The notes beneath the pieces were generated by a model. That model saw nothing but the letters and a program-made list of their open reading frames with translations. It was not told the DNA's origin and made no database searches. Position numbers and translations under genes: made by a program. A stretch of DNA of 64,000 nt, from the NCBI RefSeq assembly GCF_954871325.1, contig NC_088775.1, positions 90,278,805 through 90,342,804 of the forward strand, written 5' to 3'. Below are positions 56,691 through 64,000 of this stretch, piece after piece; the stretch's first letter is position 1, and the number at the start of each line of letters is the position of its first letter. Origin of the DNA: Gordionus sp. m RMFG-2023 (lineage: Eukaryota > Nematomorpha > Gordioida > Chordodea > Parachordodidae).

Positions 56691-56869
56691 TTTACATTGA
56701 CAAAATGTTGTATGCAAGCATAAGTTCTTTATCCTATGTGTCACATAATTTAGTTATTTAGACTGGACGAATTAATGGGTTATTTCTAAGAGTTGGTTGA
56801 ATACAGATTAGCCGTAGAAACGCCATTTTTTCTATAAATTTTTTTTTGGTAAGTTTTGGTCGTGGGATT

Positions 56870-57085
56870 AGTGGTTGTTAAAACGCCCGATAACGGTCCG
56901 ATTAAGATTTTGGAACCAAAATAATTTTGTGTGAGCCTCACGATTTGGCGAGTAGAATTGTAGACCGTCCTGCCCCATCTATGAGTTCAGATGGCCCAGG
57001 CTTTACACAATATTATTTTTAGGGTTACAATCTTAATCGGGCCGTTTATAAGAATCGACCCTCGGACTTTTTAACAATACTAGTC
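56870..57085. mobile_element. Family-A relative with AATCTTAATCGG ends
   Basis: TAGTGGTTGTTAAAACGCCC at the left and CTTTTTAACAATACTAG at the right, with inverted CCGATTAAGATTTTGG / CAATCTTAATCGGGCC. Confidence 0.7.
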
Positions 57086-57599
57086 GTGATCAGCAAAATT
57101 TCACGGGCGATGAAGGGGTGAGGGGGGGGTGAGTGAAAATGTAAGTAGTCCTTTAAAACTATTTAGTACACAGAATATGTATATTAGTTTAGCATAATCA
57201 TAATCAATTTTTTTTTGAATATGAATTAAGGTAATATATGTACCCAGTATTTACATGAACGGGAGTAAGGGGATAGGAGATCAGGAGGGTAAATTATTAA
57301 GTGAATAGGAAGCAAGAATTTTGAGATGAAAATTGGAAGTAGGAGAGAGGGGGGGAGTAAAATTGTGGGTCTATTTCCCACAAAACATTTTCATGACGGT
57401 GTTGTATTCATTATATATAAAACAAGATAAAGTAAAATTGTTTTAAATGGCGCCAATTTATATATATCTATAATTTGAATTCATTTTCTAATTAAAAAAT
57501 TTAATTTCAATCGTATGTTTTTTTTTATCTCAAATGATTGATATAAAATTATTTTTGAGTTGACAAACAACCGCCCCCCCCCTCCTCCTCCCATTCCCA

Positions 57600-57790
57600 T
57601 CTTCCAACGTAAATATCGACTTCGTTAGAACTCACAAATTTGTAACCGACGATGGAGCCTCTCTTTCGTACGATATATAATTGACATTTAATATGAAGTT
57701 AGATAGATAGAAATAAATAGAGATTGATTGATTAGATAGATAGACAGTTTGTTAGATTGAGTTAGATATATATAGGTAAGGTCAAGGGTT
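57600..57790 (+). pseudogene. Decayed inverted copy of a VPS54 exon end and intron
   Basis: 57650-57790 (ATGGAGCCTCTCTTTCGTAC and on through GATAGAAATAAATAGAGATT) closely matches the reverse complement of about 23830-23950, which is the 3' end of a VPS54 exon, its donor and the start of the intron. Upstream the likeness fades but ATATCGAC is still shared. The copy lies on the other strand, 34 kb away, and has no open frame. Confidence 0.7.
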
Positions 57791-57951
57791 CATTTCAAAT
57801 GCAAAAAAAATTTTGGGTTTAAAATTTTCAAAAACAAAAATAATCATAAAATAAAAGTGTTCTAATTTGTTAAATTTAGACGTTTTTTTTTTAGCATTTT
57901 TATTAAACCTAATTTATGAATGACGTAATTTTGAGGGCTAATCCCTATAAT

Positions 57952-58290
57952 CTACGGATCTGCATCGGGCCTAATTTTAATAGCCCGGTCCGGCCCGAAC
58001 CCGGAATTTTTTTAAAAAAACCGGCCCGGCCCGGCCCGAATTTATTTAAATATAGATATTAATTTTTATAATTACTTAAAATAAAAGACATATGTTATAT
58101 AGCGTTTAGTTTCAATTAAATTAAATCAAAATTTTTTTTATTTAAATTTAGATTAATTGAAAAAAATTTCCGAGGTCCGACCCGACCCGGCCCGAACCCG
58201 AATATTTTAAATAGAATCCGGCCCGAAGCCCGTTCGGGCCGGGCCGGATTCAGGCCGGGTACGGGCCGGGCCTAACTTTGCAGATCTCTA
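57952..58290. mobile_element. Family-E miniature element
   Basis: GGATCTGCATCGGGCC at the left and GGCCTAACTTTGCAGATCTC at the right, flanked by TAATCTAC on both sides. Strong CCGGCCCGGCCCGG blocks near each end. Confidence 0.82.
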
Positions 58291-58371
58291 ATCTACGATC
58301 ATCCTATTAAAAACTAATCTCATTCCAATTTCTCGATAAATTAAAAAAAACTAACCATTTACCCTCTTTTT

Positions 58372-58490
58372 CCAGGAATTCAAAATTTGACTCCGTGTCT
58401 CTTCCGTAAGCAATATTTCGAGTAATACCGTTTACTATAACTTCTGGAAAGCCTTGGTCAATAAACCGTCACACCACCCGACTGCTCCCC
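58372..58490 (+). other. Exon-like patch of unknown origin
   Basis: After a good acceptor-like CTCTTTTTCCAG the plus strand has exon-like composition; one frame reads SVSNISSNTVYYNFWKALVN. It faintly resembles the VPS54 exon at 24750-24892 (SSSN..FWN). No second exon was found. Confidence 0.2.
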
Positions 58491-58599
58491 CCCCCCCTTA
58501 CACCTAAAAAATGTTTATGTGAACTGACAATCTTTGATATATACTACCTAATAAATATAATTCTCCCAAGTAAATAAAGGATTTCTTTTAAACATTAAA

Positions 58600-59330
58600 A
58601 ATCCTTCGTAAGACCATAACAAGAAAAAAAATGCATCATTGCTTAGCCATGCCTCTTAATCAAATATGGACGACTTACTGAAAATTTAAAACGCATTTAC
58701 TCTCAAAGGAAAGTAGAATTTTGAACTCAAAGAACAAATAGAGGAGAAGTACCTGATAATGACTATAAATTACCATCTCAAAAGATTAACCAAATATTTA
58801 TGTTTCCTAGGAAAGCCATCATTCGGCTCCAATCTCGGTATGACTTTTCTCGATATTCTACCAAACTCTTTTAAAAAAGGTTGAGAGAAGGGGGCTTAGG
58901 TTGCTATCATCTATCCATATTTCTCTCTTTTTTAAAAAAATAAAAAAATTAATAACGGGTAAGACCGCAGCCGATAAATTTTTTAATTGAATGTGCTATC
59001 CTGCCCTCCTCTTCGTTTATTAGTTTCTTATTTTAAAGTAACTATCACGTGGCCTTAATAAGGCCGTGGGTCCTTCTATAGAAGATTAAATATGTTGCTA
59101 ACAAACTTAGAATGAGGCTTTAATATATTTAGTTCTTATGCATGAAATTTTTCAGTTAAAGGGATTGTCATTGTGGCGACAATAAAAACGAATATTCGTA
59201 ATTCGAATAGTTGCAGCGGCCTTTATCAGGCGATGGCTCCTTCTTTATAAGATTAGCGGCTAAATGTGTTACAAACAGACTTAAAAACCGGCTTATTTAA
59301 GAATTTATCTAAGGAGTGGGTGGGGGGGGA
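58600..59330. other. Repeat-rich DNA, possible LINE remnant
   Basis: 58810-58925 reads RKAIIRLQSRYDFSRYSTKL and then GGLGCYHL on the plus strand, vaguely like a LINE RT tail. 59095-59290 holds two related stretches (GGTCCTTCTATAGAAGATTA / GGCTCCTTCTTTATAAGATT). No confident gene. Confidence 0.3.
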
Positions 59331-59335
59331 GCGAT

Positions 59336-59672
59336 CAATGTCATATAATAATACCTAGACTGACGATTCATTCATTAAAATGCATTTTTAAGCGTCGTTA
59401 AAAGCAAATCAGCTGGACCCGCCATTTTGGTAACCTTTATAATAATTATTTTTATGTTAAAAACTAATATTAAATTGATAACTTACTTTCTTATTATCTC
59501 GATGATCAGGCAATTCTTTAATAAAGTTTGCATCAGATATAATATAAAATTAGGCTCTCGTTTAAAATTTTAATATTTATTACAGTAACCAAGATGGCGT
59601 CTCTAGCTGATTTGTATTGATGTACACTTTTAATGAATGAATCGTCAGTCTAGGTATTATTATATGTCATTG
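59336..59672. mobile_element. Family-C miniature element with exact 8-bp duplication
   Basis: CAATGTCATATAATAATACC.. to ..GGTATTATTATATGTCATTG, flanked by GGAGCGAT on both sides. The best-preserved copy, about 337 bp. Confidence 0.94.
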
Positions 59673-60264
59673 GGAGCGATAGTATATATTTTTGGAGCTC
59701 GCCCTCAAACCCCGTTTTGGGTCCCTTCTATAAAAAAAAATATTATTGATTTATCGGCGCTGGCTAAACAATTTGAAGTATACTAATTCTAAAATATGAT
59801 GATTTGAACTTTATTAATATCTTAATTTAACTAGTATAGTAGACAGCTTAAATGGAAAAATTATTAATAACAAAATTTTGGCCCATACTACAATTAAAGT
59901 GATTGAAAGGATAATTCTTAAAATTTTTCTCAATTGTAAATTAGATTAATACGTTTGGTAGACACTAGAACAAAAAAAAAATAGGCATTATGCTAGAATG
60001 GAAAATAAATAAATAAAAAACTATATATCTGTCGTACGCTAATATTCAGTTGCCTGACTAGTACTTCCTCAGTCAAATATAGAACCACAAAAACAGAAAC
60101 TATATGGGGGGGGGGTTGAACCCCAAACTAACCCACCCCCTTGTCAGCGTCACTGCTTAAAATAAGGGCTTCAAATAATATTTACTTCTTTTTGCATATA
60201 TGTTTTGCAGTTAAAGGGATTGTGATTGAAAGACGAATAAATGTTAAATTATTCGAATTCATTA

Positions 60265-60445
60265 TCCCTTCCTTTCTCCTCATACATTGCCTATTGCAGT
60301 GGCGTCACTAGAGGAATACTTTCTCCTCATACATTGCCCATTCCAGTAGCGTCACTAGTGGGAGGTGCGCCTGGTCTCGAGCCCCCTGAAAAAAAAACAC
60401 TCTAAGATTGTAAAGACTAATGACGCCCCTGAACCTCTTCATTCT
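60265..60445. repeat. CAGTGGCGTCACTAG-type repeat with a local duplication
   Basis: CTTTCTCCTCATACATTGCC is present twice (about 60275 and 60321), each followed by AGTGGCGTCACTAG or AGTAGCGTCACTAG. GACTAATGACGCCCCTG near 60416 looks like the opposite end of a small element; a related tail is at 62780-62830. Confidence 0.55.
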
Positions 60446-60672
60446 TAATTGCCACAGGAATAAATCATTTTTGTTAAAAATTCTATCCTCGTTATAATAA
60501 AAAGCCTCGAAATGATTCAAACAAAGATGATCCCATTTAATTTGAGCTTCGATGATTAGCAACCCGATGAATCAAATTATTTATCATTATATTCCCCTCC
60601 AGAGTTCCAAAAGCCAATACATCGATAGAGAAATTATTTTAATTTTTTTAAAAAAAATAATATATATAACCC

Positions 60673-61007
60673 AAATGACATGTAATACTACCTAGAATGA
60701 GGATGTATTCATAATGTTGCATATGAAAGCGTGGGTTGAATAATTCTGTTGGACCCGTCATTTTGGTAGCCCATATGGTAATAATTCTCACGTTAAAAAC
60801 TACTATTAAATTGATTACTTGCTTCCTCATTATCTCGGTGAATCAGGCAATTCTTTAATAAAGTTTGCGTCAGACATAGGAATAAATTGGCTTCCCGTTT
60901 AAAATTTTTAACGATATGGGTAATCAAAATGGCGTCCCCAGCTGTTTTTATCGATGTACACCTTTTAATGGATGCATCGTCAGTCTGTGTATTATTATAT
61001 GTCGTTG
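60673..61007. mobile_element. Family-C miniature element
   Basis: AAATGACATGTAATACTACC.. to ..GTATTATTATATGTCGTTG, with ATATAACC on both sides. Confidence 0.88.
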
Positions 61008-61270
61008 ATATAACCCCGCTCAAAGAATCGCAAAAAGTGCACACTATCCTAATAATGGGTCCGTGTCCCACCCTATGCGCAAAATGGCGATTTTAAGTTT
61101 GAAATGATATATAACGAGGTAGAATGCGATATAATACTTATTATTAGAGGATTTATAACCGGCCAAAAATTTTTGGACAGGGGTTCGAGGCCCCCGTTCT
61201 GTAATAATTATGAAGGTGAAAATAGATAAAAACTGCAAGCCAGCAGTGTGTCGAAACGGCGGGGGCTAAC

Positions 61271-61420
61271 ATTGTATTAAACGGCCCGTTTTGAGCCGAT
61301 TTTTAAAAACGGCTAACTCACTATTTTATCCATAAAAAAAAATATAACGTAAGCCCGAATATTTCTCCCATGCACAAAGGTTTAGACATCTAAAAATTTT
61401 TTTTGATTATATGAAATCTC
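61271..61420. mobile_element. Family-A miniature element, left half
   Basis: TTGTATTAAACGGCCCG, AACGGCTAACTCACTATTTTA and CACAAAGGTTTAGACATCTA; the right half is not recognisable. Confidence 0.5.
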
Positions 61421-61980
61421 GCCCTAATTTTTGTTCTTGAATCTTAAGAATTCTAATCAGGATAGCAGCCCTGGGATAAGATTTTTGTTTTAATTATATT
61501 TTTTTGACATCAAGCGCCGAAAATGCTTAAAGATAGGTTTAAAGATGGAATTTATTCCTTATTTTTGTGCTACTTGTCAAAGACGTTTATATTGTAAGAA
61601 AAGTTATTTATAATTTTAACAACACACATAAAAGACGATTAATTTGTTAATCAAAATTGTAAAATCATATTAAATGACAATTATATGAAATGTATTATTG
61701 TATTGATAGTATGTAAATTTTAGCGTTTAGAGTTCGCATAAATAAGTGAGATCAAGAATGTAATAATGGAAGAAAAGGGTTATAAAAAGATTTATAATTT
61801 TTTTTTACTTTAGTTTTATTTAATTTAATTTTATATTTGAGTAACTATATATTTTAATAAATTAATTTTCTATCTTCAATTCTCGATCTGAATAATTTGT
61901 AATTAAATTTTAAAATGGGAAAGAATTTCTCTCTCGTTCAAAACTTCGTATTTTACAAATATATGAATTGAACCTTGTTC

Positions 61981-62302
61981 CAAAGACCGATCGCCACGGT
62001 TCAACCCAAACTATGGTCAAACCCGAGGAACAGCTGAGCTTTGCTAGATTAGTTAATCTTTACCTTTTTTGGAAAGGTTAGGAAAGAATATTTTATATTT
62101 ATTGATTTTACTTTATAAGTAGAGATCTGCGAATCACGGCCCAAAGACCGATCGCCACGGTTCAACCCAAACTATGGTCAAACCCGAGGAACAGCTGAGC
62201 TTCGCTAGATTAGTTAATCTTTACTTTTTTGGAAAGGTTAGGAAAGATTATTTTATATTTATTGATTTTACTTTATAAGTAAAGATCTGCGGATCACGGC
62301 CG
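61981..62302. repeat. 161-bp unit, two tandem copies
   Basis: CAAAGACCGATCGCCACGG at 61981 recurs at 62142. Copies 61981-62141 and 62142-62302 differ at only a few bases. Each ends with AGATCTGCG.ATCACGGCC, the start of a family-E element, whose body follows only after the second copy (to about 62500). Confidence 0.93.
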
Positions 62303-63345
62303 GTTAGGGTCTATTTTTAAAAAATAATTTCGGGCCGGGTCGGACTTATTTTTAAATATGATATCATTATATTTTGTCAAATAAATTTTTCTGTAATTTA
62401 AATAAATTCCGACCGGGCCGTCAAATAATTTTTATTCTGGATCGGCTCGGGCTTTTCTGGACAAATGTCCGGGTTGGGCCGGGCTCGAAAAATTAGCCCC
62501 GATTGGAAAGCGCTCATTTTATAGTTTTATTTATTTTCGATACACTTTTTTTTTAAAAATAAAAGTATCCCGATCCCTATAACAACTTTCTGGTGTATAC
62601 CCTATAAAATTTAAGCCCCGTTTGCGAGCATGCCTAACTGCGCAAAGTCACTAGTATACCTAATATATGGTATTATCGATAGTATAATATATTAATATAA
62701 AACCCGGCCGAAGGCCCTCAAAAATAGGAGATATATGAGGCTTCTCCCCTCCCCACCCCCCCCCCCCCTCAATTTTTTTTATTTGAGCCAGTCCCCTAAG
62801 ATTGTAAAGGTTAGTGAGGCCCCTGAGTGACATTTACATGGTAATTTGGTTTGTGGATCTATAATAAATTTAGCCATTGGGGAAAAGGTTACTGATAAAA
62901 GAATCTGGCTAACTTGGCTATTGGAAAAAAAGGTTATTTATAAAAGAATTAATATCAATGTATAACTATATATTTTTATGTTAAGGATTTTGCCACAGCC
63001 CAGCCAAAAACTTAACACTCACCAAAAAAAAAATGCTTCTTTTTGAAAAAAAAAAAAACCTTACACGAAAAAGGTGCTATCATCAAATTTTTTTTTTTTT
63101 ACCCATTTAAAATGATACAAGCTTGGAAGAACACTATATATGTTTTGATTACTTTATATTACTAAAAATGGTAGGTGGCATTATACTAAAAGTTAGCACA
63201 GCCCATCTCGGTCCAGACCCCCACAACTTATTGAATAAATTTAGTCTTTTTTCCTTTATAAAAAAAAATATTACGCCCTTCGCAACTGCATGAGCCCATT
63301 TAAGGCCACACCAACCTTTATATTAAAATTTACTCTATAATTTGT

Positions 63346-63490
63346 AGGGATGTACCGATACCACTTTTTGAAAACCGAACCGATATTAAATTGATATAGG
63401 CCGTTAACCGATCCGATATTATATCCGATTTTTATATTCCGTAAACATACTAATCGTTTTAATTTTTAATGCATGCATCTAGTGTTTCAA
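63346..63490. mobile_element. Family-D element, left fragment
   Basis: GTAGGGATGTACCGATACCAC followed by CCGATCCGATATTATATCCG; cut by or merged into a family-A piece (about 63490-63650) with CAACGGTTGACTCTGTATTTTA. Confidence 0.6.
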
Positions 63491-63649
63491 AATAGCTCAA
63501 CGGTTGACTCTGTATTTTATCCAGAGAAGATGGTTGCACAAGACTGAAGATTTTGCTCATAGAGGCACAAATATTTGGACATCTGTTAGAGAAATCTCGA
63601 GGCATAGGACAATATTTTTTTCTGCTCAAATGGAGTTATTTGGCATCAT

Positions 63650-64000
63650 ACATTCATCTTACTCATCTCATACACTTTTTTAATAGTGTAACACCCATAA
63701 TTTAACTCTACCATAACATAATTCATTAAAATATATTATAATAATCAGTTATGGTCGCTTTTCTATTATAAAAATATGTATATTCATGAATCTTAAAAAA
63801 AAATACTTTTTAAATTAAATAAATTCACTTATTTATAAAACAATAACAATAATTTGATCTATTTACATTAATAAGTTCAGTAAGCATGATTGAGGTAAGA
63901 ATTGGAGAATAGATTGAATTAGAAAGAACTGGAAAAAAATATATAATCGGAATATATATATATAAACACATAAATAAAATAATTTTGCCATCACCCTTAT
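63650..64000. other. AT-rich end of the window
   Basis: Nothing recognised beyond short A/T runs. Confidence 0.4.

Noticed and set aside
60308-60562. Minus-strand 84-codon frame
   Set aside because: Covers the CAGTGGCGTCACTAG-type repeat; no recognisable domain and no splice support.

Overview
This is AT-rich nuclear DNA from an invertebrate animal. It carries spliced genes with GT..AG introns, many short inverted-repeat transposons, LINE remnants, one young LTR retroelement and a block of mitochondrial DNA. The mitochondrial block reads with TGA as Trp and AGA as Ser, which points to an invertebrate mitochondrial code. I cannot name the species.

Layout. 1-441: no gene. 442-5970: a Ty3/Gypsy LTR element that looks whole, inserted in an older short transposon. 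7403-43138, minus strand: one large gene, the GARP tethering subunit VPS54. I could place 17 coding exons, and all but one neighbouring pair agree in reading phase. One short exon between 17.56 and 20.91 kb is not found, and the extreme N-terminus may lie further upstream. Its introns, up to about 11 kb, are filled with short inverted-repeat elements, LINE tails, a 75-bp tandem array and an R2-like LINE at 33.4-37.2 kb. 43.68-48.8 kb: a mitochondrial block (atp6, cox3, trnG, nad3, a tRNA cluster, nad4L, nad4, nad5) with deletions, a small inversion and several foldback palindromes. 49-53.9 kb: repeats and a (CTTT)n microsatellite. 53993-55639, plus strand: a zinc-finger gene of the insulinoma-associated/Nerfin family. 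55.6-64 kb: repeats, with a decayed inverted copy of one VPS54 exon end and its intron near 57.6 kb.

The two host genes are unrelated in job (retrograde endosome-to-Golgi transport; neural or endocrine transcription control). They sit head to head on either side of the mitochondrial insert. The strongest new observations are the foldback rearrangements in the mitochondrial block, its gene order, the set of hAT-like miniature elements with clear 8-bp target duplications and nested insertions, and the inverted duplication of the 5' part of the R2-like element.
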